Source: an uncultured Sulfolobales archaeon (lineage in GTDB: Archaea > Thermoproteota > Thermoprotei_A > Sulfolobales > Desulfurococcaceae). Taken from it: DNA of 64,000 bases. Each line of letters starts with the position of its first letter. The first letter of the stretch is position 1. The translations under genes were made by a program, and so were the position numbers. The DNA lies in the NCBI GenBank assembly GCA_938045475.1, contig CALIML010000001.1, positions 1 to 64,000 of the forward strand. The letters are read 5' to 3'. The notes beneath the pieces are model-generated. The model ran no database searches. It was not told the DNA's origin and saw only the letters and a list, made by a program, of their open reading frames with translations. Below, piece by piece: positions 36,028 through 46,150 of this stretch.

Positions 36028-37659
36028 TTACCTCATATAACCCTTTGCTCTCCAGACGTCTTTAATATCATCCGGGAATAGCTGGGCCAGCCCTCTCCAA
36101 GCCTCAAGTTGTTCGTCTACGCCATATTTTCTAGTTATTGAATCCCACTCAGCTGATACGTCACTTAATGCGACTTCAGGATCCTTTATTCCAGCCATAA
36201 CGCTGTTTACTTCAGTCGTCAGTTTCGACAGATACTCCGTCCCTCCTCTAATCAATATGTCTGGGAACGATATTTTAAGGCTCTCCATGTATACATCAAT
36301 GAATTCCTCTCCATAGCCTTCAGCTGACTTAGGCCTATACGCAGGGTCTTTAAACCAGCACTCTCTGAATAAATCAAGTATTACTCCAGCAAGTATCACT
36401 TCTAGACCTGTATCAGGGGCTGTAGCAAATTGTAGGAATAAGTAGCTTAACTCAGGATATTTGCTATAGTTAGATACTATGCCAATCCAGTTAACTGGAT
36501 TGGGGGCGGCTCTTACGAGCTTTCCATTAACTATTACTCCAGGCAGTAGAGCTGAACCAGCCACATCCTTTACTAATGATGTTGGCCTCATGGCTTCCTT
36601 AGTTAGTGAAGGCCATGCCGCTGTGAATACTGTTTCACCCTTTATGAATTTATCATATAGATCAGCCCAGCCAGCTGTAATAGCTTCTGGAGGCATGTAT
36701 GGTCTAAGCCTTAGCATTATGTCAAATGCGTATCGACCCTCAGGACTATCTACTTTTGGATCCATTGTTTCTAAGTCGAAAGGTATTCCTCCTGCCTCAA
36801 TGAATATGTTTAACCACGTGATGTAGGCTGCGAAAGCTGGTTCTGCATAGAAGTATGCACCATAAACTCTGCCTCCGCTGGGAGCCGTCAAACTCTTGTT
36901 GTAGAAGAACTCAGCCATGTCTATTAAGTCCTCCCAGGTATCCGGTACATTAAGATCCTTTCCGTATTGAGCTCTAAACTCACTCTTGTAAGCTGGGTCT
37001 TCTATTAGATCCTTCCTATACGATAGCGTAAATACATCTGAATCCAAGACTAAAGAGTGCCTCTTCCCTTTATATATCGTGACATATGATCCTAGGGGCT
37101 CTATGGGAGCGCAAGGCCCTGTGTACTCAGGGTCATACTTTGCATAGTATTCATCCAAGGGTTTCGCTAATCCAGCTTCAACGATGTCTCCAAACCATGT
37201 ACTGAATATCGTCGCTATATCAAATGTCCCAGCCTTAGTGACTGCTTCAGCCATAGCTTTCGTATATACATCAGGCTCTTGACCAAGAGTTATTAATTCA
37301 ACGTTTACTTCAGGCACATACTGCCTCCACAACTCGATGGCTTTCTCCAGCTGCGCGCGAGAACCTGCTACGTGCAGTATTTTAATTGTCGTGCCTGGCG
37401 TTATGACTCCTCTATTTAACAGATCTCTTACTCCCTCTAAAGCTCTAGTAGCAGCACCACTTAGCCCTACGGGGGGAGGCGTAACTCCGGGAGTGGCTGT
37501 AACTGTCTTTGTAACTGTAGAAGTAATTGTTTTCTCAACCATTTCAGCGGGTTTAGATAAGTAGCCAATTGCATAACCTATTCCGATTCCAACAACGGTA
37601 GTGCCAAGCGCTGTTAAAAACAGTCTACGCGATTTATTTACTTCACCCACAGTATCCAC
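36028..37659 (-). CDS. Extracellular solute-binding protein with predicted Tat signal
   Basis: N-terminus KSRRLFLTALGTTVVGIGIGYAIG then Thr/Pro-rich linker; first gene upstream of permeases/ATPases. Confidence 0.88.
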   Translation of the reverse strand: MDTVGEVNKSRRLFLTALGTTVVGIGIGYAIGYLSKPAEMVEKTITSTVTKTVTATPGVTPPPVGLSGAATRALEGVRDLLNRGVITPGTTIKILHVAGSRAQLEKAIELWRQYVPEVNVELITLGQEPDVYTKAMAEAVTKAGTFDIATIFSTWFGDIVEAGLAKPLDEYYAKYDPEYTGPCAPIEPLGSYVTIYKGKRHSLVLDSDVFTLSYRKDLIEDPAYKSEFRAQYGKDLNVPDTWEDLIDMAEFFYNKSLTAPSGGRVYGAYFYAEPAFAAYITWLNIFIEAGGIPFDLETMDPKVDSPEGRYAFDIMLRLRPYMPPEAITAGWADLYDKFIKGETVFTAAWPSLTKEAMRPTSLVKDVAGSALLPGVIVNGKLVRAAPNPVNWIGIVSNYSKYPELSYLFLQFATAPDTGLEVILAGVILDLFRECWFKDPAYRPKSAEGYGEEFIDVYMESLKISFPDILIRGGTEYLSKLTTEVNSVMAGIKDPEVALSDVSAEWDSITRKYGVDEQLEAWRGLAQLFPDDIKDVWRAKGYMR

Positions 37660-37752
37660 CGGACAAGTACTTATGCATACTGTCTTATAAAGAGTGATGT
37701 AAACAGGTTTTAAGTAGTATAGAGCGTCCTTTACAGCGTTAGAGCGTCAAAG

Positions 37753-38526
37753 CTATAAGTGCTGTATGTTGAATACATACTTCGGGTTCTTGTACAGTAT
37801 GAGTTCCTTAACGTCATCCGTTAGTCTTAATCCATCTAACTTTGCAAACTCTACGGGCACGTTCTCTATGAGATCTGTTCCGAAGAGGACTTTATTGGGA
37901 ACTTCCTTTACAAATGCAGCTAGATCATAGGAATAAGTCCATGAAGTCTCAAGGTATATATTGTCATATTTCTTTGCAATCCATAGAGCAGAGCTCGAGT
38001 ACAGGCCGAAGCCTGCATGAGCCAGCACTACTCTTACATCACTAAACTCTTCAGCCCTAGGGATAACAGCCATTGGGTCTGAGAAAGGCCCGGGGCCTGT
38101 GTGAACCATTACTGGCACTTTATGTTTTGATGCATACTCAAATAGTATGGAAGCCTTAGGATTTATAGGTGATATAGCGTGACCTGCCGTATGAAGCTTT
38201 ACTGCAACGAAGTTCAGCGACTTAAGAGCCCTACTTAGCTCGCTGGAGACGAACTCCTTGTCTAAGTGAGGATTCACACTCGCCATCCCAAGCACTCTTC
38301 CTTTAGTTTTAAAAGAGAGCCTATGTATTGCATTATGCACTTCAACTACATCTGGAGCTCCTGGAAACGGCTGTACAACTACTGCTGAAACACCGTACCT
38401 ATCCATGTAGTTAAGGAGTTCTTCCTCAGTAATCCTTAATCCAAATATGGTGCATTCCCCTAAATGCATGTGGGAGTCTATTACCTTCACGTCCTCCACC
38501 TCAACTATAACTTGCTCCCCCACCAA
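37753..38526 (-). CDS. Amidohydrolase-2-like TIM-barrel hydrolase
   Basis: VIDSHMHLG, AVKLHTAGH, VMVHTGPGPFSDP, VVLAHAGFG, VLFGTDL. Confidence 0.83.
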   Translation of the reverse strand: MVGEQVIVEVEDVKVIDSHMHLGECTIFGLRITEEELLNYMDRYGVSAVVVQPFPGAPDVVEVHNAIHRLSFKTKGRVLGMASVNPHLDKEFVSSELSRALKSLNFVAVKLHTAGHAISPINPKASILFEYASKHKVPVMVHTGPGPFSDPMAVIPRAEEFSDVRVVLAHAGFGLYSSSALWIAKKYDNIYLETSWTYSYDLAAFVKEVPNKVLFGTDLIENVPVEFAKLDGLRLTDDVKELILYKNPKYVFNIQHL

Positions 38527-38599
38527 TTAAAGTACTTCCTATAAACAGTACTATGCATAACTTATATTACTGCAACAACTACCACAATGTTGTAGAGGT

Positions 38600-39637
38600 G
38601 TGCGTTTCTTGCCTATAAAAGGAAGAGGGGCCTTATTTAGGGAAGTTGGAAAGCCTCTCTCAATAGAGGACGTTGAATTCCCAGATCCGAAGTTTGGCGA
38701 AGTCTTAATTAAAGTTAGAGCTGTTGGAGTTTGCCACACAGATCTTGCGACAATCGATGGAGAGTTCCCTCCACCACCGTTGATGCCAACGATACTCGGT
38801 CATGAAATAGCGGGTGAAGTCTACTTAATTGGGGAAGGAGTTAGAGATTTAAATCCTGGAGATAGAGTAGTGCTGTCATGGCTGTGGCATACGTGCGGCA
38901 AGTGCTATTACTGCATAAGGGGGAATGAACAGCTGTGCGAAAATCTCGTGGAGACCGGCAGGCACGTCTATGGAGGCTACGCAGAGTACGTCCTTGCGAA
39001 AGCCACTCACTTAATAAAGATCCCGCCTAACGTACTGTGGGAGCATGCTCCAGCAGCAACAGACGCTATAGCAACGCCATTTAAGGGGCTTAGAGTAGCT
39101 GGAGCAAAGGAAGGGGATGTAGTTGTCGTATGGGGGGTTGGAGCTCTCGGATTTAATGCAATTCAAGTAGCTAAATCAAAGGGATGCACAGTCATAGCGA
39201 TAGGCAGGTCAGAGCACAAGCTTAAGAAAGCTAAGGAAGTTGGCGCAGATGAAGTGATTAATTCAGTTAAAGAGGACCCCGTTGCCTCTGTTAAGAGGCT
39301 TACAGGAGGAGCTGATGTAATTCTACAATTAGTTCCTACAGACGTTAAGACATATGAGCAGGCATTCTACGCATTAAGGAAAGGCGGCACTCTTGTAATG
39401 CTTGGATATCCTCCCGGCAAGCTATGCTTACCAGTAATTGAGTGGGGATTAGATGAGAAGAAAGTAATAGCGTCCCTAGCCTTCACTAGATATGATATAA
39501 GTGAGAGCTTAAGGCTGCTTGCCCAAGGCAAGGTGAGGCCCGTTATAACTACCTATAAAGGCTTGGATAGCATTAATGAAGCCCTCGACGACTTAAGGCA
39601 TGGCAAGGTTATTGGAAGGCCCATCATATTAATGTAA
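38600..39637 (+). CDS. Zinc-dependent medium-chain alcohol dehydrogenase
   Basis: GVCHTDLATIDGE, GHEIAGEV, CGKCYYCIRGNEQLC, VWGVGALGFNAIQVAK. Confidence 0.92.
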   Translation: MRFLPIKGRGALFREVGKPLSIEDVEFPDPKFGEVLIKVRAVGVCHTDLATIDGEFPPPPLMPTILGHEIAGEVYLIGEGVRDLNPGDRVVLSWLWHTCGKCYYCIRGNEQLCENLVETGRHVYGGYAEYVLAKATHLIKIPPNVLWEHAPAATDAIATPFKGLRVAGAKEGDVVVVWGVGALGFNAIQVAKSKGCTVIAIGRSEHKLKKAKEVGADEVINSVKEDPVASVKRLTGGADVILQLVPTDVKTYEQAFYALRKGGTLVMLGYPPGKLCLPVIEWGLDEKKVIASLAFTRYDISESLRLLAQGKVRPVITTYKGLDSINEALDDLRHGKVIGRPIILM

Positions 39638-39650
39638 GTCGATAGCTAAA

Positions 39651-40403
39651 TTAAGCAAACTTTTTTCCCCTTAAAGCAAATACTTCTGCCACCACGCTTA
39701 GAGTGAGCGGAGGACCTATTATGAGTAACGCCGTTATAGGCGTTGGATCAGGAGTTAGCACTGCCATCGCAGCGTAGCCTAGTATAAATATGTAGCGCCA
39801 ATGCTTCCTCAAGCTGAGGTCTATGTTAAATACTCTATTAGCTATGAAGACGAACAGCGGTATGAGGAAGCCTATAGCTGTAGCTAAAGTAGAAATTATT
39901 ATGAAGTCATAGAAGTCTGCGACATTTATGAATGGCTCAACGCCTGCAATACCGCCGAAAGAAATCATTATTCTTATCGTTAGCGGCGCTATGACCAGGA
40001 AGCCGTAGGTTAAACCAGCGTAAAACAAACTTCCTGTTGCCAAAGTTATTTTTAAAGCAATCTTCCTCTCGTGCGGATAAAGAGCCGGCCTCAAATATCT
40101 GTAAAAAAGTATGAGCGATATTGGAGAGCTTATAAGCATGCCGAAGAGCAGTGCTGATGATAAGATCACTCTAATAGGTCCCGCAGGCTCGCCCATAATG
40201 AGCACTATGTTGCCTGGAACTTCTATGAATGGGTTCCTTATAGCTAACTTAACTAAGTAAAATGAAATGGGTTCTCCATAAGTTAGGTGTATGGGCATAA
40301 GTAATATGAATATGGTTACTAGAGTTACAACTACAGCTCTCCTTAAAAACTTAGCGAACTCAACTGCTTCCCTCCAGACCTCCTGGAGTTCGCTGGAGCT
40401 CAA
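39651..40403 (-). CDS. tatC: Sec-independent protein translocase TatC
   Basis: Multi-TM; FYRYLRPALYPHERKIALK, AMAVLTPDPTPITALLIIGPPL. Confidence 0.88.
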   Translation of the reverse strand: MSSSELQEVWREAVEFAKFLRRAVVVTLVTIFILLMPIHLTYGEPISFYLVKLAIRNPFIEVPGNIVLIMGEPAGPIRVILSSALLFGMLISSPISLILFYRYLRPALYPHERKIALKITLATGSLFYAGLTYGFLVIAPLTIRIMISFGGIAGVEPFINVADFYDFIIISTLATAIGFLIPLFVFIANRVFNIDLSLRKHWRYIFILGYAAMAVLTPDPTPITALLIIGPPLTLSVVAEVFALRGKKFA

Positions 40404-40457
40404 TTCATTCAGCCATCCAGTAAGTAGCAGTGGAGATCTACAGTAAAAAACTATGGA

Positions 40458-40655
40458 TTATTTCTCTTCTTCCTTTAATGGCTCACTTAAGCTTTTCCCA
40501 ACTTCTTCAGCAGTTTTTCCTGTTTCCTTCATAGCTTCCCTAAATTCCCTAATGGCTTTCCCCAAGTCCCTCATTATTTGAGGAAGCCTTGACGGCACAA
40601 TCAATATGAGGACTATTAGTATTATTAGGAATGCTATTTCCCAAAAGCCTATCAT
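40458..40655 (-). CDS. tatA: Sec-independent protein translocase TatA
   Basis: One TM then amphipathic RLPQIMRDLGKAIREFREAMKE; next to tatC. Confidence 0.88.
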   Translation of the reverse strand: MIGFWEIAFLIILIVLILIVPSRLPQIMRDLGKAIREFREAMKETGKTAEEVGKSLSEPLKEEEK

Positions 40656-40715
40656 TATATCCCCTCATTGCATAATGTGAGGTGACATACTTATATTCTT
40701 TCATGAAGTGAGCAT

Positions 40716-41684
40716 TTAGCGCAGTATTACTGCCTTTCTATGGGACTCAATGAATACCTCTAGCTCTCGCCACGATGGTTGAGCCTCTACGTCTCCACGA
40801 ACTGTGACTGCTAAAGCTCCAGCAGCATTTGCGTATAGAAGCGCTTGATCTATTGACATGCCTCTATAAATTGATGCTATAAATGCTGCATTAAATGCGT
40901 CTCCAGCACCTATGACGTCTTCAACTAACGGTACTTTGAATGCCTCCACCCTATAGGTGTTCAGCTTTGAGTCGTAAGCTACAGCGCCCTCTTCACCTAG
41001 CTTTACGACGACTAAAGTACTGCCCTTACCTATAATCTTTGAAGCCGCGCCGCTGACGCCGTCTCCTGGAAAGAGTATTCCAAGATCCTCTATGTTTGTA
41101 AACACTATCTTGGAGTTAAGGAACTTAACTAAAGACTCTCTAGCTCTAGATTCATCCCTCCAGAGCTTCATCCTAATGTTAGTATCAAAGATCAAGTCTA
41201 CGTCGTTTGCCCTAGCCACTTCATACACTTTATTCACAGCTTCACGGCATGAGTCGCTAAGGGCTGGAGTTATACCAGTGAGGACCACAGCCCTTGAATT
41301 AGCTATGTAATCGTCGTCAACGTCATTAGGCGACAGCCTGCTGGCGGCAGAGCCGTGCCTGTAGTAAAACACAGTTGACTTACCTGGAACAGGGTAATGG
41401 CGCTGAATGAAGTAAACGCTGGTGGGAGCTGTTTCATCTATCTTCACTCTTGAAACATCCACTCCCTCTCCTCTGAGAAAATTCAAAATAAGCTTTCCAA
41501 ATTCATCGTCGCCTACTCTAGTCACAATGCCTGTCCTATATCCCAACTTAGCTAACCCAATCATGGTGTTTGATTCAGAGCCAGCAACGTGTACCTCAAA
41601 GTACTTCACATACCTAAGGGGCCCTGGCGATAATGCGTTTAACTGAACCATTACTTCTCCAATGGATGTAAAATCTAACTTCAT
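40716..41684 (-). CDS. kdgK: 2-keto-3-deoxygluconate kinase (PfkB family)
   Basis: SPGPLRYVKYFEVHVAGSESN, YFIQRHYPVPGKSTVFYYRHGSAASRLSPNDV, GAGDAFNAAF, similar to Sulfolobus KDG kinase. Confidence 0.82.
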   Translation of the reverse strand: MKLDFTSIGEVMVQLNALSPGPLRYVKYFEVHVAGSESNTMIGLAKLGYRTGIVTRVGDDEFGKLILNFLRGEGVDVSRVKIDETAPTSVYFIQRHYPVPGKSTVFYYRHGSAASRLSPNDVDDDYIANSRAVVLTGITPALSDSCREAVNKVYEVARANDVDLIFDTNIRMKLWRDESRARESLVKFLNSKIVFTNIEDLGILFPGDGVSGAASKIIGKGSTLVVVKLGEEGAVAYDSKLNTYRVEAFKVPLVEDVIGAGDAFNAAFIASIYRGMSIDQALLYANAAGALAVTVRGDVEAQPSWRELEVFIESHRKAVILR

Positions 41685-41690
41685 AGAGTC

Positions 41691-42114
41691 TTACACCGCG
41701 AGGCCTATACTTGCTGAGCTCAACTGATCCTCTACAGGCTTTAGCAGTTTTTTAAGTCTAGCGATTTCCTCGGCATATAAGCAATGCGTTGGTAGAGCAT
41801 AGAAGCCCATTCCACGCATCCTCAAGATCTCTTTAATTACTGCAGGGCTTCCTACACTAAAGCCCTTTGCATCATTCATTATGGGCAACATTGTGTTTGC
41901 ATTTAAACAGCTGGCTCTAAACCAATTCTTAACTACTCCATACATTCCGCTGCCTAATCCATGAAAGCAATTACATACGCCGAGCGCTAGCCATTGATTG
42001 TTAACTATAATATGTGAGCAGAGCTGCATTATTAACGATGCGTGTTGTTCTATTGATTTAAGGCAGCGGCTACGCACTCGATCATGGGTGAAAGCATTAA
42101 AATAGCAGCCCATA
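41691..42114 (-). pseudogene. Possible C-terminal remnant of a DHDPS/KDG-aldolase family gene
   Basis: ANTMLPIMNDAKGFSVGSPAVIKEILRMRGMGFYALPTHCLYAEEIARLKKLLKPVEDQL resembles DapA-family C-terminus; beside kdgK; upstream part of ORF is antisense to the epimerase gene. Confidence 0.4.
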
Positions 42115-43131
42115 ATGTTAGTAAGCTCGGACATCAATATGTGCGGCAGCGCGTTCACGAAGGCTGTAGTAACAGGTGGGGCTGGATTCATAGGTAGCCA
42201 CATAGTTGATAAGATAGTTGAACTAGGGGCTGAGGAAATAGTTGTTGTAGACAACTTCTCCTCGGGGAGAATTAAGAACTTACTCCACCACTTGGGCAAG
42301 GGTATTGTAAGAGTTGTAGAAAAAGACCTTAGGCTTATGGATGGCGAGTTGATTAAGGCGTTTCAGGGGGCTGATGCAATATTCCACTATGCAGCTAACC
42401 CTGAAGTAAGGATTTCAAGCACTGAGCCGAGGCTACACTTTGAAAACAACGTCGTGGCAACATTTAATGTACTGGAGTGCGCTAGGCTGAATGACGTTGA
42501 GATCAACGTATTCGCCAGCTCATCTACAGTATATGGAGATGCTGGAATCATCCCAACTCCGGAGGACTACCATCCACTAGAGCCCATAAGTATTTATGGA
42601 GCCTCTAAGCTATCGTGCGAAGCACTTTATGCCGCTTACTCAAAGCTCTACGGATTTAAAGTCCTTGTGCTTAGATATGCCAACATCATTGGCCCAAGAA
42701 CATCGCATGGAGTTATAGTTGACTTCATACAAAAGCTTTCCAGAGATCCTATAAGGCTTGAAATACTTGGAGACGGCTCTCAGAGGAAGAGCTATCTATA
42801 CATTACTGAAGCAGTTGAAGCATCTATACACACTCTCAACTTCCTCTTGAGGAATGGACTGCAGTACGAAGTATTTAACGTAGGCAACGACGACTGGATT
42901 ACTGTGAGAGAGATCGCAGACATTGTTGTAGAAGCCATGGGCCTCGGCAGCGTTAAGTACGAATACAAGCCCATGACTCACGACGGCAGAGGGTGGCCTG
43001 GCGATGTAAAGTACATGCTTCTAGACATAACTAAGCTCAAGAACTCCGGGTGGAGGCCCCGCATTAGCAGTAGGAGGGCTGTAGAGCTGACTGTTAAAGA
43101 CTTGTTGAAGTCGAATTTATTGAAAAACTAG
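42115..43131 (+). CDS. NAD-dependent sugar epimerase (UDP-glucose 4-epimerase-like)
   Basis: VVTGGAGFIGSHIVDKIVE, SSSTVYGD, YGASK; true start may be downstream of 42115. Confidence 0.9.
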   Translation: MLVSSDINMCGSAFTKAVVTGGAGFIGSHIVDKIVELGAEEIVVVDNFSSGRIKNLLHHLGKGIVRVVEKDLRLMDGELIKAFQGADAIFHYAANPEVRISSTEPRLHFENNVVATFNVLECARLNDVEINVFASSSTVYGDAGIIPTPEDYHPLEPISIYGASKLSCEALYAAYSKLYGFKVLVLRYANIIGPRTSHGVIVDFIQKLSRDPIRLEILGDGSQRKSYLYITEAVEASIHTLNFLLRNGLQYEVFNVGNDDWITVREIADIVVEAMGLGSVKYEYKPMTHDGRGWPGDVKYMLLDITKLKNSGWRPRISSRRAVELTVKDLLKSNLLKN

Positions 43132-44162
43132 ACATAGAGATTAAAGAGCGATGCCATTGCTACTGCAGCGATAGCAGGTATTAATGAGTACTTTATTAAA
43201 ATCCACACTCCTTGCTCTACTCTAAATCTCCCAAACAAAGCTCTCACTACTGCTACTAGCGTTAATATAGTTATGTACTTAGCCACTAATACGAGGACTC
43301 CTTGAATGGATAAGTGGCGGAATGGATAGGGGCCGCCTAGGAATACATAGATGATGAATAGTATTGAGGATGAAAGCTCAACGTTGTGTAATAAGTTGAA
43401 TATAGCTAGTAATGGGCCGCTGAACTCAGTTTTAATGCCGGCAATCAACTCTTGTTCAGCTTCAGGTATGTTGAATGGATTAAGCATGGCTTTAGCTTGT
43501 ACTGAGACTATTACAGCTGCAAGCGCGGTGATTAATGCAGCTGCGTAAACGAAGTTACTCCACGCACTGCCTATAGTAATTGAGGAGTAAAATATGGAGT
43601 ATGGGGGAGACCTGCAGTAGGCCTCTTCACAAAACACTGGTGTACTAGAGCTTATATGCGTAGCTATTGATATGGGAGTCAGCATTCCAGCGAAAAACGC
43701 TGGCTCAACTATTAGTATCATTGATAAAAGTCTGGATGCCCCGGCGCTCACGAACGGATTAGACATGCATAAACTCATGGCTACCATAGCTATTGGAACC
43801 ATTACGCCAAGTAAGTATACGTAAATTAGGAAGTCGTAGTCGGCCGCAATTCTAATTGGTGAAAGAGGAAGCAGTAGTAGTGAGGATACAATAGCGCTAA
43901 TTCCAAGAACTCCGAATAGCTCTGCAAGCCAAATGATTGAGTGTTTCTGCTTTACCTCCTCCTTAACTACTAGTAACTTTACGAAGTCCATGAATGGCTG
44001 CAGCAGTCCAATGGGGCCAACATATGTTGGTCCCATTCTACTCTGCATGTGGGCAACGCTCTTCCTTAAATACCACTCAGTGAAAAATGAGAGGGCTGAA
44101 ATGAATAGCACTCCTGGAAAGACTAGGGCTGAAACTATTAGCTCAAGGATCACTTGCATCAC
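43128..44162 (-). CDS. Group 4 hydrogenase membrane subunit, NuoH/MbhM-like
   Basis: RMGPTYVGPIGLLQPFMDFVKLL, EAEQELIAGIKTEFSGPLLAIF. Confidence 0.88.
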   Translation of the reverse strand: MMQVILELIVSALVFPGVLFISALSFFTEWYLRKSVAHMQSRMGPTYVGPIGLLQPFMDFVKLLVVKEEVKQKHSIIWLAELFGVLGISAIVSSLLLLPLSPIRIAADYDFLIYVYLLGVMVPIAMVAMSLCMSNPFVSAGASRLLSMILIVEPAFFAGMLTPISIATHISSSTPVFCEEAYCRSPPYSIFYSSITIGSAWSNFVYAAALITALAAVIVSVQAKAMLNPFNIPEAEQELIAGIKTEFSGPLLAIFNLLHNVELSSSILFIIYVFLGGPYPFRHLSIQGVLVLVAKYITILTLVAVVRALFGRFRVEQGVWILIKYSLIPAIAAVAMASLFNLYV

Positions 44163-44522
44163 CTAGATTAAACTACTTACCCCCAACGCAATTATAGCTA
44201 ATAGTAGCAGTATCAATAGCCAAGCAGTCATGTAGTACGCCCAATCAATTGCTATTCCAGTATGCACTTTTTCCACAAGTCCGCGGTAAACCCTCTTAAA
44301 GTCCCTGAATACTATGGCCCAGTAAAGCCCCGACTGCAGTACATGGGGTTTAGAGAGTATGTTAGGGTGTTCTCCACCCAGATACATTTCCCTGGATTCA
44401 TCGCCGCTTCCACTATGCTTAGGCTTCAGCGCCTTCACTACTAGGTAGAGTAGTAGCGTTAGGCAGAGCATCATTAAGGAGATGAATATGGATGCAGATA
44501 CAGGATCACTTACTATTAGCAC
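44163..44522 (-). CDS. Small membrane subunit, MbhI-like
   Basis: N- and C-terminal TMs with YLGGEHPNILSKPHVLQSGLYWAIVFRDFKRVYRGL between; position in hydrogenase cluster. Confidence 0.6.
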   Translation of the reverse strand: MLIVSDPVSASIFISLMMLCLTLLLYLVVKALKPKHSGSGDESREMYLGGEHPNILSKPHVLQSGLYWAIVFRDFKRVYRGLVEKVHTGIAIDWAYYMTAWLLILLLLAIIALGVSSLI

Positions 44523-44524
44523 AG

Positions 44525-46141
44525 CTAGCCACCCCCAGTATATCCTCTCAATACTTCTGCAAAAGATCCATAGTACATTTCAACTCCTTTAGGCATTAGC
44601 GAGTTTTCAACCACTGCCTCAATAAACTTTAATAGTGCAGGTGAGAATATGCCAAGCAATAAAACCGCTATCGCTAATGCTGAAATTATGGGCATCAACA
44701 CTCCTTCACTCTCCTTCACATAGCTCCTCAGTAGTGGTGGAAATATGAGAGCGTAAAATATCTTAAGGTAGCCTAAGCTACTTATAGCTGAAACAACTAT
44801 TAGCGCTACAGCCAATATGAGTTGACCGCTTGAAATAAATGCTTGATACATCAGTAACTTACTGTAGAAGCCCCCGAACGGAATTAAGCCTATTAATTGA
44901 AAGACCGCCATAGTGATCCCTATAGACGCTATTGGATAGAGTCTGCTTAAGCCGCTCAACTTATCTAAGTCTCTTTCTCCAGCTGATGCAGAAACAAGGC
45001 CTATTGAGGATATCATTAGAACTTTGCCTAAACCAAAGTTAACTATGTGGTATATGAGTGCTGTAAGAGCAGTCTTTAAAACATCGCTTGGAACATAGCT
45101 CATTCCCAGTGATAGAACCATGTATAGGAGGCCTATGTGACTTATAGTGCTATAGCCAAGCAATCTATAGGCGTTTTTCTGCATAATCATCATCAGTGAT
45201 CCAACTAAGCCTGATGCTACTCCAAGCACTAATAGCATTAAGAGTATTGAGTCTCTATAACCATTTAATGCTAGTACGCTCCCCGCTCCAAACAACGTGT
45301 ACATGAACCTAGCTACTACGTAGACACCAGTTACCTCTACTGCGCCCGAAAATGCTGCAATTACTGGAACTGGGGCAGCGGAATATACGTCAGGCACCCA
45401 GAAGTGGTTCGGGAATAAAGCTGACTTAAAAGTAAATACCCATAGTGTAAAGGCTATAGCGGCTAGAGATGCCGAAGCTATATCTCCAAATAACCATCCA
45501 CTAAACCCGTTGCTGGAGGCTAGAGTTGACTTGCCCAGCAAGTCAGCCATGTTGAGCGTCCCATATGCGCTGTACAAAATTACTGTAGCTATGAAGTAGA
45601 GCGTAGTTATTACAGCTCCAATAAATGCATACTTAAATGCTGCCTCTAGGGCAGCGGGCCTCCTAGTGAAGAATGCTGCAAGTCCATAGGCTGATATCGA
45701 TAGCACTTCAAGCATTACAAATAAGTTGAATACATCGCCTGTATATATGCAGCCAATAACACCGGTCTCCAGCCCCAGCAATAGAGTGTAGTACCAAATT
45801 ACATCATCTATAAACTTTGAGTACCATGTGCTAAATAGGAATGCTATAAACATCACTAGTGATGCGTAGAGGCCTAGGAAGCCGTTGAGCGCATCTACTT
45901 CATAGACTATTCCTACTGGAGGAGGCCATCCCCCGAACCTATATATTATAGGCTTATAGCCTCCTTCAACTAAGCTCACGAAAGTCCATGAAGCCATGGC
46001 TAAAGCTATGGCTGATACAGCCAGTGCGTAAGCATTGTAGAACTTCTTGCTCCTTATAAATAGGCTTAGCAATGGAACGCTGAACGATGCAGTTGCAAGC
46101 AAAGGAGTTATTGCTCCAACAATGCTTGAAGCATGGTTCAT
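44525..46141 (-). CDS. MrpD/NuoM-like antiporter subunit (MbhH-like), copy 1
   Basis: GDVFNLFVMLEVLSISAYGLAAFF, FKSALFPNHFWVPDVYS, LLGYSTISHIG. Confidence 0.9.
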   Translation of the reverse strand: MNHASSIVGAITPLLATASFSVPLLSLFIRSKKFYNAYALAVSAIALAMASWTFVSLVEGGYKPIIYRFGGWPPPVGIVYEVDALNGFLGLYASLVMFIAFLFSTWYSKFIDDVIWYYTLLLGLETGVIGCIYTGDVFNLFVMLEVLSISAYGLAAFFTRRPAALEAAFKYAFIGAVITTLYFIATVILYSAYGTLNMADLLGKSTLASSNGFSGWLFGDIASASLAAIAFTLWVFTFKSALFPNHFWVPDVYSAAPVPVIAAFSGAVEVTGVYVVARFMYTLFGAGSVLALNGYRDSILLMLLVLGVASGLVGSLMMIMQKNAYRLLGYSTISHIGLLYMVLSLGMSYVPSDVLKTALTALIYHIVNFGLGKVLMISSIGLVSASAGERDLDKLSGLSRLYPIASIGITMAVFQLIGLIPFGGFYSKLLMYQAFISSGQLILAVALIVVSAISSLGYLKIFYALIFPPLLRSYVKESEGVLMPIISALAIAVLLLGIFSPALLKFIEAVVENSLMPKGVEMYYGSFAEVLRGYTGGG

Positions 46142-46150
46142 GCAGATCCC

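Noticed and set aside
41691-42299. Full 202-aa minus-strand ORF taken as an intact gene
   Set aside because: The N-terminal third is antisense to the epimerase NAD-binding region; only the C-terminal part resembles a protein family, so it was treated as a remnant.
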